Shown: positions 1-7,785 of the stretch, one piece after another
Layout of the letters: each line of letters starts with the position of its first letter
Position numbering within the stretch: position 1 is the first letter of the stretch
Assembly (NCBI GenBank): GCA_003499525.1
Contig: DNTB01000089.1
Location: forward strand, 62,001-126,000
Direction of reading: 5' to 3'
Length of the DNA: 64,000 bases
Source of the DNA: Flavobacteriales bacterium
GTDB taxonomy: Bacteria > Bacteroidota > Bacteroidia > Flavobacteriales_G > Salibacteraceae
The notes under the pieces: generated by a model
Told to the model about the DNA's origin: nothing
The model's database searches: none
Seen by the model: the letters and a program-made list of their open reading frames with translations, nothing else
Made by a program: the position numbers and the translations under genes

Positions 1-933
1 GCCAGATTTTATCAAATGAAAGGCATGGACATTAAGGCAGAAATGGCCTATGGCAAAGCCATCAAAAAGTTCTATCCAAATTCTGAATCTCGGTCTGAGG
101 TTTACCAGTCTTACGGTAGGTTTCTCGATGATATGATGAAATACCAGAAGTCTGCTGAAGTACTATTGCAGGGTTTTAATCAGGACTCCAGTCGATTGGA
201 ACTTATTGCTCTCGCTGGAATTATGGAATACAAGGCTCAGAAAAATGACTTGGCCATTCAGTACCTGACATATTACGTCAGCGCTTTCAGCCGCAACTAC
301 GAAGCATGGAATTACCTTGGGAAGGCATATCGAAAAAATAATGATCATAGTAAAGCTGCAAAGGCCTTTAATAAAGCGTTATCCATGAATGCAAGAAATC
401 CGGAGATATTCTATAGTCTGGGTATGTCTTATTACGATTTGACTTTTTATGACTCGGCTTTGGTTTCTTTTCAGGTTTATCTGCAGAGATTTGAAAAAGA
501 TCCCGGAGTTTTAAATGCACTCGGTTGCACCCAATGTCAGATGTCGTTATATAAAGAAGCTGTAAACTCCTTTAAACAGGGAATTGACATCGAACCGAGA
601 ACGGAACTAAGGTATAATTTGGGCTGGAGTCTTATAAGAAGTGGAAAACCTGAAGAAGCTGAAAGATATTTCTTATCACTTCTCACAGAAAATGACCGAG
701 CTCCGCTGTATCGTCTGGGATACCTGACTGCGCTGGGGGAGCAGGGTAAATACGAAGAGGCAGAGAAATACGCCACAGAATGTATCGAGAAGTTCTATTT
801 CATTCGAAATTACTACGTACTCCGGTCAGAATTTAGAAAAAACCTGGACGATAATGAAGGTAGTGCCAGAGATCTTGAAGCAGCCGAGAATCCTAACCTG
901 GAAGATTTGATTCTGGAACCAATTATTGAATAA
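1..933 (+). CDS. TPR-repeat protein, 5' end outside window
   Basis: Tetratricopeptide-repeat protein, probably a scaffold for protein-protein contacts. The reading frame is open to the first base of the window, so the true start lies upstream and only the C-terminal 310 or so residues are seen. At least five degenerate 34-residue helical repeats follow one another, with the usual spacing of W/Y-x2-L-G, Y and A-x3-F (for example YEAWNYLGKAYRK and IFYSLGMSYYDL). No enzyme motif, membrane segment or export signal is visible in this part. The last 11 bases overlap the 3' end of the convergent mnmA gene. The partner and process cannot be told from sequence. The TPR assignment is safe; any specific role would be a guess. 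Confidence 0.85.
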   Translation, partial: ARFYQMKGMDIKAEMAYGKAIKKFYPNSESRSEVYQSYGRFLDDMMKYQKSAEVLLQGFNQDSSRLELIALAGIMEYKAQKNDLAIQYLTYYVSAFSRNYEAWNYLGKAYRKNNDHSKAAKAFNKALSMNARNPEIFYSLGMSYYDLTFYDSALVSFQVYLQRFEKDPGVLNALGCTQCQMSLYKEAVNSFKQGIDIEPRTELRYNLGWSLIRSGKPEEAERYFLSLLTENDRAPLYRLGYLTALGEQGKYEEAEKYATECIEKFYFIRNYYVLRSEFRKNLDDNEGSARDLEAAENPNLEDLILEPIIE

Positions 934-2101
934 CTCCAGAACCTATCAGTTCATTCCCAGTATACCAGGCTGCAAATTGTCCGCGAGCAATAGCACGTTG
1001 AGGATGAATAAATTGAATATACAACCCCTCTTTTTCCATAAAAAGTATAGATTCTTCAAGATTCTGTCGGTATCGTATCCGGGTTTCGTATCTCGCTTTT
1101 TTTCCTGGCAATAGAGCCAAATCCGGCCTTACCCAATGAATGTCCTCTTTGGCAATGAAAAGTGCCTTTCGGTACAAGCCCGGATGATTTTCTCCCTGTC
1201 CGGTATATACAATATTGTTTTTCGTATCGGTCGCAATGACAAATAATGGTTCCGGTGTTCCACCAACGGACAATCCCTTTCTTTGTCCAATAGTAAAAAA
1301 GTGAGCACCCCGATGACGGCCAACTGTTTTGCCCATTTTTGAATTGTAGATGAAAGGCATTGCAAGGGCTTTATAGTCAGCATCCTTTATGGATTTATAT
1401 GCACCATAAACTGGATGATCTTCCGCAATTTCTATGATATCTCCTGCTTTTGCCTGTAACTCCTGTTGTAAGAAATCGGGCAGACGTACTTTACCGATAA
1501 AACAAAGTCCCTGAGAATCTTTTTTTTCGGCTGTGCTTATGCCGTTTTCCCTTGCTATTTGACGTACTTCACTTTTCTCCATACCACCGATTGGAAAGAG
1601 AACTCTGGACAATTGCTCCTGACTTAACTGACACAGAAAATAGCTTTGGTCTTTTTGGGAATCTGCACCAGAGATTAAACGAAATGTCTGCTTACCATTT
1701 GTTTGGATGGAATCAACCTGACAGTAATGACCAGTGGCAACAAAGTCAGCTCCCAAATCCATAGCGGCATCAAGAAACAGGTCGAACTTTATTTCCCTGT
1801 TGCACAGTATATCAGGATTGGGAGTATTTCCATTTTTGTACTCCTCGAACATATAATCCACGATTCTCTGCTTGTAAGGAACGCTCAAATCCATAACCTG
1901 AAAAGGTATTCCTAAAGACTCTGCAACCTCAAGAGCATCGTTGCTGTCCTCAAGCCAGGGGCATTCATCACTTAAAGTAAATTCAGAATCATGCCAGTTG
2001 CGCATGAAGATACCAATGACTTCATACCCCTTCTGTTTTAACAGTAGGGCTGCCACGCTTGAATCAACCCCACCAGACATGCCTACTACAACTTTTTTCA
2101 T
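923..2101 (-). CDS. mnmA: tRNA-specific 2-thiouridylase MnmA
   Basis: Cytoplasmic enzyme that activates U34 of Lys, Glu and Gln tRNAs with ATP and replaces O2 by sulfur taken from a persulfide relay. The 392-residue length is normal for the family. The PP-loop signature SGGVDSS is at residues 9-15. The two catalytic cysteines are present: C100 in NPDILCNREIKF and C200 in DSQGLCFIG. The tRNA-binding segment TGHYC and the C-terminal beta-barrel are also recognisable. The ATG at 2101 is the only sensible start, since the PP-loop begins a few residues later. A TAnnTTTG-type -7 element lies just upstream. The gene is read alone and converges on the TPR gene with an 11-base overlap. Two other tRNA-modification genes, tsaD and miaA, occur elsewhere in the window. 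Confidence 0.97.
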   Translation of the reverse strand: MKKVVVGMSGGVDSSVAALLLKQKGYEVIGIFMRNWHDSEFTLSDECPWLEDSNDALEVAESLGIPFQVMDLSVPYKQRIVDYMFEEYKNGNTPNPDILCNREIKFDLFLDAAMDLGADFVATGHYCQVDSIQTNGKQTFRLISGADSQKDQSYFLCQLSQEQLSRVLFPIGGMEKSEVRQIARENGISTAEKKDSQGLCFIGKVRLPDFLQQELQAKAGDIIEIAEDHPVYGAYKSIKDADYKALAMPFIYNSKMGKTVGRHRGAHFFTIGQRKGLSVGGTPEPLFVIATDTKNNIVYTGQGENHPGLYRKALFIAKEDIHWVRPDLALLPGKKARYETRIRYRQNLEESILFMEKEGLYIQFIHPQRAIARGQFAAWYTGNELIGSGVIQ

Positions 2102-2118
2102 GATATGAAAAACAGATG

Positions 2119-2126
2119 CAAAGGTA
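2119..2126 (-). promoter_or_regulatory. candidate -7 element for mnmA
   Basis: The minus strand reads TACCTTTG, a perfect match to the Bacteroidota -7 consensus TAnnTTTG. It would place the transcript start about 11 bases before the mnmA ATG. No clean TTTG -33 box is seen at the expected 19-21 base spacing, so this is a candidate only. Confidence 0.35.
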
Positions 2127-2155
2127 CTAGGATAAAAGCGGAGTGAATCGAAAAA

Positions 2156-2815
2156 TTAGCAGTCCTTCTTTAAGGCGGATTTAATTTCCATGCGCACGGT
2201 TGGCCATAGTTTGCTGACTCCATCTGCTCCTGTGTGAAGTACTTTACAAACTTCATTAAGCTTGTTTGCTGCGTGAATCGCGTTCCATGTAGCCATGTCA
2301 ATTTCAGTAAACAGATGGATGGTATCATTCGACAGGGTGTATTCCGTCATAACCTTTTGAGCAATGTTGTTCATCGTTACTTCTAATTCGGCAGTTCCCT
2401 TTCCATTTACCGGATCGGACATGTTTAGAACTTTTCCGGAAATAGATTCTGGTGTATCCATTTGCTTGAAAAAGAACTCTACCAACTTCGGGTCCCTTTC
2501 TGCGTTGCCTGAGTTGACCGTATAGGTTTTGATATCAAATTTAGCCGACTTGAAAAGACCTGCAGGATTGTTTGCTGATGCCTTGACGCCATCAATTATG
2601 AATTCATCAAACACTCCTGTAACTGCTATTTTGTCCGTTGTTTTGTAAGCGGTCCATCTTATTTCAGTAGCTTCAGGATTGAAACTGTACGTGCAATTCT
2701 CATCCAAAATTTCTTGCTCTTGAGTGCCCGGCTCATCTTTTTGGGCAGAATTATTGGATCCACAAGAACTTAGAAAAAAAAGTGCTGTAGCTGGAAGGAT
2801 ATATTTGATTTTCAT
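2156..2815 (-). CDS. YceI-like lipoprotein
   Basis: Predicted lipoprotein of 219 residues related to the YceI family, whose members have a lipocalin-like barrel and in some cases bind isoprenoid-type lipids. The N-terminus is a lipoprotein signal peptide ending in LSSC (C17). The mature part opens with a Glu/Asp/Gln-rich linker and then the YceI-like core: EIRWTAYK, VTGVFDEF, AGLFKSAKFDI, and the VNSGNAERDP segment before a phenylalanine-rich stretch. The core has diverged from classical YceI, so the ligand is uncertain. It lies between mnmA and a 2OG oxygenase on the same strand, with gaps of 54 and 26 bases, and could be cotranscribed with the latter. Family call fairly secure; function unknown. 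Confidence 0.75.
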   Translation of the reverse strand: MKIKYILPATALFFLSSCGSNNSAQKDEPGTQEQEILDENCTYSFNPEATEIRWTAYKTTDKIAVTGVFDEFIIDGVKASANNPAGLFKSAKFDIKTYTVNSGNAERDPKLVEFFFKQMDTPESISGKVLNMSDPVNGKGTAELEVTMNNIAQKVMTEYTLSNDTIHLFTEIDMATWNAIHAANKLNEVCKVLHTGADGVSKLWPTVRMEIKSALKKDC

Positions 2816-2841
2816 GATTTTAAATTTGCTGCAATATTAAC

Positions 2842-3783
2842 TCACATTAAACCAATTTCACGAAGCCTTTGTTCAAGAAATTCACCCGCCGAAATATCTT
2901 CATATTTTTTCTTTCCTTCAGACATTATGCAGTGCTCAAGGCAGTTCAGTGACATGTTAGACACGGGGTGCACAAAGAATGGGATAGAATACCTCGAGTG
3001 TTTCGCATATACAGCAGTAGGTAAACTCACACGATGGGTAGTAGATCGTAATACACCGTTGGAAAGTCGGTCAAGCATGTCTCCAACATTTATGACCAGG
3101 CTTTCGCTATTATTATTTACCGCCACCCATTCACCGGCCTTATTTAGAACTTCAAGACCTTTTCCGTCCGCACTAGCGAGTAGTGTGATTAGATTGATGT
3201 CTTCATGAGCACCTGCTCGTATTGCTCCTTCTTCGGCATTCTGAACGGGTGGATAATGAATTGGACGGAGTATACTGTTGCCCGGCTTAACAAATGGTGT
3301 AAAATAGTCTTTGTCTAAACTCAGAAAAGTGGCAACTGAGCGAAGAATATTGATTCCTGTTTTCAAAAATTCAGTATACAGTTTCATGCCCATCTCGTTA
3401 AACTCCCGCAATTCTTGCACCGCAACATTGATTGGAAAACCTTCGGTAATTGCTACGTCATCTTTTTGTCCAAAATGCCAAAACTCTTTCAGGTCTGGAA
3501 ATGGATTGTCTTTAGCGTGTTCAACCCCAAATGAGGTATACCCGCGTTGCCCATGAAGCTCAGGAAAATGGTATTCGAGCTTTTTATGCAGAGGAAGATC
3601 GAAAAAACTTCGTGCAGTAGCATAGAATCTCTCAAGGAGCTTGTTATCTATGTCATGGTTTTTAATTGATGCAAATCCGATGTTCTGAAAAGCGGATCCT
3701 AATTCTTGAGAGAATTCCTGAATTGCATCAGGGTCACCGGATGTATATTTGGAATAGTCTAATATGGGAATAGAACTCATCAT
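2842..3783 (-). CDS. 2-oxoglutarate/Fe(II) oxygenase, isopenicillin N synthase-like
   Basis: Soluble non-haem iron dioxygenase of the IPNS/2OG-Fe(II) family, 313 residues, the usual size. The N-terminal DIOX_N part starts with IPILDYS and includes GFASIKNH. The iron ligands are visible as H193-x-D195 (in AGAHEDINLITLL) and H250 (in STTHRVSLP). The 2-oxoglutarate carboxylate is expected to be held by R264 and S266 (RYSIPFF). All catalytic residues are present, so it should be active. The substrate cannot be named: members oxidise amino acids, nucleosides, peptides or small metabolites. Its ATG overlaps the TGA of the upstream M48 peptidase gene by four bases (ATGA), implying translational coupling. 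No biosynthetic cluster surrounds it. Confidence 0.9.
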   Translation of the reverse strand: MMSSIPILDYSKYTSGDPDAIQEFSQELGSAFQNIGFASIKNHDIDNKLLERFYATARSFFDLPLHKKLEYHFPELHGQRGYTSFGVEHAKDNPFPDLKEFWHFGQKDDVAITEGFPINVAVQELREFNEMGMKLYTEFLKTGINILRSVATFLSLDKDYFTPFVKPGNSILRPIHYPPVQNAEEGAIRAGAHEDINLITLLASADGKGLEVLNKAGEWVAVNNNSESLVINVGDMLDRLSNGVLRSTTHRVSLPTAVYAKHSRYSIPFFVHPVSNMSLNCLEHCIMSEGKKKYEDISAGEFLEQRLREIGLM

Positions 3784-4583
3784 TCAGGTATTGATGTTTG
3801 CAATATTTCGAAGCCCGGATGGGGTCTAAGAACGTCATTTTCGCAACCGAGCTTTGAGCCCATCCTGGTTATTTTGAGAATGCGCTCCCTCGTATTAGGA
3901 TGGCTGCTGATGATCGTGGGTATATGTACGTCGTTCCCCTCTACCACCAGTTCCTTAAAGAAATCTGCAAGAGCAGTACATTTATATTCACCTGTGGATT
4001 GAAGGTACATAACCGAGTACTTATCTGCCTCACTTTCCTTATTTCGGCTAAGTCCCAGGCCAAGAATTTTGTTGGCTACTTCAACAGCGATAAACGCCCC
4101 GAAGGTAGCACCCGTAGCCACTGCTGCGGCAATAATGACGGCCTGACGTCCTACACCGTTGGTTACTTTTTTAACCGAATGCCGCCTTTCTGCATGAGCA
4201 ATTTCGTGTGCTAATACCGCCGCTAATTGATCCTCATTTTGGGCATTCTTAATTAGACCCGTATACACGAAAACATATCCTCCCGGTGTACAAAACGCAT
4301 TGATGTTTTTGTCGTCGTGGAGAATGGTTATTGAGTCATAGGCAAATATGTCTCTGTATTCAATCTCAGGGCTGCTAATGATTACCTGAACAATCCGCTC
4401 CATTTCCGCATAGGCCTGCGGGTATTCTGCAGAACTAAGTATGGGATAATTCTTAGGGTCTTTTCGAATTTTATTTACCGTTATCTGTCCAAGTTGAGTG
4501 TCTTTTTGGACAGGAATGGTAGAGGAACATGAACTCAATAAAACTGTTCCCGAAATGAAGAAGTAAAGGATTTTTTTAATCAT
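3780..4583 (-). CDS. M48-family metallopeptidase, lipoprotein
   Basis: Zinc peptidase of the M48 (Ste24/BepA/LoiP-like) family. From the ATG at 4583 it has 267 residues with a lipoprotein signal peptide ending in LSSC (C19). A TTG nine bases further up is possible but less likely. The catalytic motif HEIAH is at about residues 126-130, and the third ligand is the glutamate of SRNKESEAD (about residue 185). A glycine/alanine-rich hydrophobic stretch between them is typical of this clade. Homologues act in outer-membrane protein quality control in the periplasm, so the same is inferred here. It is the first gene of a pair with the 2OG oxygenase, overlapping it by four bases. The shared operon does not suggest an obvious joint function. 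Confidence 0.9.
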   Translation of the reverse strand: MIKKILYFFISGTVLLSSCSSTIPVQKDTQLGQITVNKIRKDPKNYPILSSAEYPQAYAEMERIVQVIISSPEIEYRDIFAYDSITILHDDKNINAFCTPGGYVFVYTGLIKNAQNEDQLAAVLAHEIAHAERRHSVKKVTNGVGRQAVIIAAAVATGATFGAFIAVEVANKILGLGLSRNKESEADKYSVMYLQSTGEYKCTALADFFKELVVEGNDVHIPTIISSHPNTRERILKITRMGSKLGCENDVLRPHPGFEILQTSIPE

Positions 4584-4806
4584 GTAAGTCAAAATGAGGG
4601 GCTAAAATAGAATAGTTTGGCACAGCTGAAAGGGACTTTTGAAAGAAAGACAGTTGTTAAAAATAAGTTATTCAAATGACGGTTCTATAATGTTGAAAGA
4701 GGTTTAACTCATTGATAAACAGTCATGTAAAATGACCTTGATTAACATAATTTGGTTTATGAAACCCAGAAGAAATCAGGCCGTAAAGAACAAATAGTTA
4801 TTTTCA

Positions 4807-4814
4807 TATATTTG
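4807..4814 (+). promoter_or_regulatory. candidate -7 element for the CstB-like gene
   Basis: TATATTTG matches TAnnTTTG exactly. A transcript start near 4820 would give a leader of about 30 bases before the ATG at 4851. That supports this start over the in-frame ATG at 4752, which would lie upstream of the promoter. A clear -33 box is missing. The 259-base gap upstream also holds two short dyads, GTTTA-N9-TAAAC (4702-4720) and GTCAT-N5-ATGAC (4722-4736). Confidence 0.4.
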
Positions 4815-4850
4815 AAATCTTCATTTAGTAACAATCAAAAAATTAAGAAT

Positions 4851-6272
4851 ATGTATATAGAACAACTATACACAGGTTGTCTGGCTGAGGCTGCGTATTA
4901 TATTGAGTCCAAAGGCGTAGCAGCAGTAATTGACCCTCTGCGCGAGACTGAACCATACATCAATATGGCAACTGAAAGAAATGCCAAAATCAAGTACATC
5001 TTTGAGACACATTTTCATGCTGATTTTGTTTCCGGCCATATTGATCTGTCAAGAAAAACGGGAGCCACTATAGTGTACGGCCCCAATGCAAATCCTGACT
5101 ACGAAGTTTACGTGGGCAAGGATGAAGAGATCTTCGAAATAGGAGATGTCAAAATCAAGTTGCTTCACACTCCCGGGCACACTATGGAGTCATCTACTTT
5201 TCTGTTGATAGATGAGCAGGGGAAAGAGCACGCCATCTTCACCGGGGATACCCTGTTTTTAGGTGATGTTGGACGCCCTGATTTGGCCATCAAATCTGAC
5301 CTGACTCAAGAAGATTTAGCTGGGCATCTGTATGATTCGCTGCAGAGTAAGATCCTTCCTCTACCTGATAGTGTTATTGTATATCCTGGACACGGTGCGG
5401 GTTCCAGCTGCGGTAAAAACCTTAGCACGGACACTGTCGATACTCTCGGAAATCAGAAACAGAACAATTATGCGATTCGCGAAGGATTGACAAAGGAGCA
5501 ATTCATTGCGGAGGTTACGGATGGAATTTTGCCTCCTCCTCAATATTTCCCAAAGAATGCCATGATGAACAAAATGGGTTATGAGAGCTATGACGACGTG
5601 TTGGCCAAAGGAAGCACTGGGCTAACTCCGGATGAAGTTGAGCAAAAAATGAAAGAGGGAGTTTTGGTAATTGATACACGTCCTCATGTACAGTTCGAAT
5701 ATGGATATATTCCGGGATCGATGAGCATTGGTCTTGATGGCAATTTTGCTATGTGGGTTGGAGCGCTGATTTACGATATCAATCAACCGATTATTGTGGT
5801 TACCGAACCTGGGAGAGAACAAGAGGCTGTAATGCGCCTGGCTCGAGTTGGGTATGACAACTCAATAGGGTATTTAGCGGGTAGCTTTGACAGTTGGAAG
5901 AAAGCAGGAAAGCCTGTTGATACCATACATGTGATTCATCCAAAGGACCTGAACGAGTTATATCATCAGGATGAAGGAATCAAAATTGTGGATGTGAGAA
6001 CTGCAGGAGAATACAATTCGCAGTATGTGGTAGGAGCTGATCACTATCCTTTAGGATACATTATGGAAAATTTGAATCAACTGGATAAAGACAAGAAATA
6101 CTACTTCCACTGTGCAGCGGGATATCGATCAATGATGGCCATTACAATCCTAAAGAATAATGGATACAATGGGGACAATTTAATCAACATTGACGGTGGA
6201 TTTGATGAAATTATCAAAACGGACCTTCCTACAACGGAGTACGTTTGCCCGACTACAACGATGGAAACATAG
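4851..6272 (+). CDS. persulfide dioxygenase-rhodanese fusion, CstB-like
   Basis: Three-domain sulfur enzyme of 473 residues, built like staphylococcal CstB: a metallo-beta-lactamase-fold persulfide dioxygenase, a pseudo-rhodanese and an active rhodanese. The dioxygenase part (about 1-235) has H54-x-H56-x-D58 and H63, H110 in HTPGH, D133 in TGDTLF and H181 in YPGHG, matching the mono-iron site of the ETHE1 family. The middle rhodanese (about 265-355) has no cysteine at the active-site loop, which reads VVTEPGRE. The last one (about 370-465) has a full loop, CAAGYRS, with C421. Such enzymes oxidise low-molecular-weight persulfides to sulfite and can form thiosulfate. A terminator follows directly, so it is probably its own unit, but the next genes also concern sulfur. 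Bacillithiol persulfide is a likely substrate, since bshB1 is in this window. Confidence 0.9.
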   Translation: MYIEQLYTGCLAEAAYYIESKGVAAVIDPLRETEPYINMATERNAKIKYIFETHFHADFVSGHIDLSRKTGATIVYGPNANPDYEVYVGKDEEIFEIGDVKIKLLHTPGHTMESSTFLLIDEQGKEHAIFTGDTLFLGDVGRPDLAIKSDLTQEDLAGHLYDSLQSKILPLPDSVIVYPGHGAGSSCGKNLSTDTVDTLGNQKQNNYAIREGLTKEQFIAEVTDGILPPPQYFPKNAMMNKMGYESYDDVLAKGSTGLTPDEVEQKMKEGVLVIDTRPHVQFEYGYIPGSMSIGLDGNFAMWVGALIYDINQPIIVVTEPGREQEAVMRLARVGYDNSIGYLAGSFDSWKKAGKPVDTIHVIHPKDLNELYHQDEGIKIVDVRTAGEYNSQYVVGADHYPLGYIMENLNQLDKDKKYYFHCAAGYRSMMAITILKNNGYNGDNLINIDGGFDEIIKTDLPTTEYVCPTTTMET

Positions 6273-6295
6273 AATTTCCGGTTTACGGAAAGAAG

Positions 6296-6324
6296 GGCCA
6301 CTGCTTTGCAGCGGCCTTTTTTTT
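6296..6324 (+). terminator. Rho-independent terminator after the CstB-like gene
   Basis: Hairpin GGCC-A-CTGC, loop TTT, GCAG-C-GGCC with a single A-C mismatch, followed by eight T. Bases GGCC at 6296-6299 pair with 6313-6316. It starts 24 bases after the stop codon. This is the only strong intrinsic terminator I found in the window. Confidence 0.85.
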
Positions 6325-6329
6325 GCGGT

Positions 6330-6359
6330 TATAACATATAGTGAAAATTGAATGTTATA
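6330..6359. promoter_or_regulatory. perfect 8-bp inverted repeat before the usp-YeeE operon
   Basis: TATAACAT and ATGTTATA are exact reverse complements separated by 14 bases. The repeat lies after the terminator and 16 bases before the likely usp start codon, partly overlapping the region where its promoter should be. The form suits a dimeric regulator. No regulator gene is adjacent. The arms are AT-rich, so chance cannot be excluded. Confidence 0.4.
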
Positions 6360-6375
6360 TACTTATATTTCGAGC

Positions 6376-7206
6376 ATGAAAATTCTGGTACCAATCAGTC
6401 GCATTGATAGCGATTCATTTGCACTCAATACTGCAGCACTAATAGCCAAACACCTGAATGCACAAATAGACGTTTTAAGAATTATTGATGCACCGGTAGA
6501 CGCGGTTTTGGATCGACAGGGATCCATAGCAGCGGATAGCGATTTTGATGTGCGGCACTATGATCGTCTGGCTCAGGAAGCAAAAGATGAGATTGTCAAG
6601 TGGGCTGAGAAGAATTGCGAGCGATGCCAAGCCATTGTAAAAACTGGATTACAAGTCGAGTCTATTCTAAGTGCTCTTGATGAAGGGGATTATGATCTTG
6701 TGGTGGTAGCAGGTCAACTCTCATCAGGAATCAAAGAGTTGATGCAGGGAACTTTAGCTGAAAAAATTGCACTCCACACTACAGTTCCTGTGCTAACGGT
6801 TAAATCTCAGATTCATAAGATAGAGAGCATCGCACTTGCCAATAATTTCAGAAAAGCCAATGTACCCATAGAAGATGTATTAAGGCTTCAAAAGGTTTTC
6901 GGAGCAACACTTCACCTGGTCAGGGTAAACAGCCATAAAAAGTACATGAGCGAGGATGAAGTGCAGGAAAACATGGATCAGTTTATTTCTGTACGCGGTC
7001 TCAAAAATGTGGAGAAACATTCCATTGAAGGATTGAGTATTGATGCTGCTTTGTCGGAGTTCTGTGATAGCAATGAGATAGATATTTTGGCAATAGGAAG
7101 CAAGCAGCGCAGCAAACTCACCAGTATAATGCAGGGCTGTCCATCCAGAGATGTAATTAATCACCTTAGCACTCCAGTGTTTACCTTTAACTATAAACAG
7201 AAATAG
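6376..7206 (+). CDS. tandem universal stress protein (two UspA domains)
   Basis: Cytoplasmic protein of 276 residues with two UspA folds. The first (about 1-145) begins MKILVPIS and ends LAEKIALHTTVPVLTVK. The second (about 150-276) ends with AIGSKQRSK and INHLSTPVFTFN. The start at 6376 is chosen because the conserved first beta strand begins there; an in-frame ATG at 6352 would fall within the upstream inverted repeat. The ATP-binding G-x2-G-x9-G pattern is degenerate in both halves, so nucleotide binding is uncertain. The stop is two bases before the YeeE/YedE half-gene start, so it is clearly in that operon. A stress protein cotranscribed with a sulfur transporter suggests a signalling or regulatory role for the transporter or its substrate. 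This is inference. Confidence 0.85.
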   Translation: MKILVPISRIDSDSFALNTAALIAKHLNAQIDVLRIIDAPVDAVLDRQGSIAADSDFDVRHYDRLAQEAKDEIVKWAEKNCERCQAIVKTGLQVESILSALDEGDYDLVVVAGQLSSGIKELMQGTLAEKIALHTTVPVLTVKSQIHKIESIALANNFRKANVPIEDVLRLQKVFGATLHLVRVNSHKKYMSEDEVQENMDQFISVRGLKNVEKHSIEGLSIDAALSEFCDSNEIDILAIGSKQRSKLTSIMQGCPSRDVINHLSTPVFTFNYKQK

Positions 7207-7208
7207 AG

Positions 7209-7778
7209 ATGAAAGAAATTATATTCAGTCCTTGGCCCTGGTGGGTAGCAGGACCAGCAATTGCAATTGTATATTTAGTACTGTCTTATTTCGGTAAGAG
7301 TTTTGGAATTTCAGCGACTATGAGAGCCGCGTGCACTGTGGCAGGGGCCGGAAAACGAGTTCCCTTTTTCAATTTTGACTGGAAGTCGCAAATCTGGAAT
7401 TTCATCTTTGTTTTGGGCTCGGTCATTGGGGGATTTATTGCTCATGAGTTTATGTATTTAGATACCTATGCTATTGACATTTCCCAATCCACTAAAGAAG
7501 CGGCCAGTTCATTGGGCTTATACAGTTTTGAGCAGGGAATGTTTCCTATTGAGGTATTCAATTGGGATTCACTTTTTACCTTAAAGGGTTTTTTGGTTAT
7601 GATTATTGGAGGATTCCTCATCGGGTTTGGTTCCCGTTATGCCGGGGGTTGCACATCGGGACATGCAATTAGTGGACTAGCTAATTTGCAGTTGCCTTCA
7701 CTGATTGCTGTCATTGGATTCTTTATAGGAGGCTTACTTGTTACCTTTTACGTGATTCCATTTGTCTACACCTTGTAA
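7209..7778 (+). CDS. YeeE/YedE-family transporter, N-terminal half protein
   Basis: Inner-membrane protein of 189 residues, one half of a YeeE/YedE (TsuA/PmpA-like) transporter. Four to five membrane segments are visible. The diagnostic cysteine motif GGCTSGH lies in the fourth segment, after GFLIGFGSRYA. In TsuA such cysteines relay thiosulfate across the membrane; Pmp-type half proteins are reported in sulfur-compound transport. The gene follows the stress-protein gene by two bases and is followed after seven bases by the second half. The two halves probably assemble as a heterodimer equivalent to the single long YeeE. Exact substrate (thiosulfate, sulfite or a persulfide) is not given by the sequence, but the CstB-like gene upstream supports a sulfur compound. 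Confidence 0.85.
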   Translation: MKEIIFSPWPWWVAGPAIAIVYLVLSYFGKSFGISATMRAACTVAGAGKRVPFFNFDWKSQIWNFIFVLGSVIGGFIAHEFMYLDTYAIDISQSTKEAASSLGLYSFEQGMFPIEVFNWDSLFTLKGFLVMIIGGFLIGFGSRYAGGCTSGHAISGLANLQLPSLIAVIGFFIGGLLVTFYVIPFVYTL

Positions 7779-7785
7779 ATATCAG

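Noticed and set aside
4752..4850. N-terminal extension of the CstB-like protein from the earlier ATG
   Set aside because: It has no conserved sequence and would place a -7 element inside the coding region; the ATG at 4851 fits the family N-terminus.
4593..4850. A small gene or RNA in the largest gap (258 bases)
   Set aside because: No open frame with a start context and no clear stem-loop RNA was seen; only the promoter and short dyads described.
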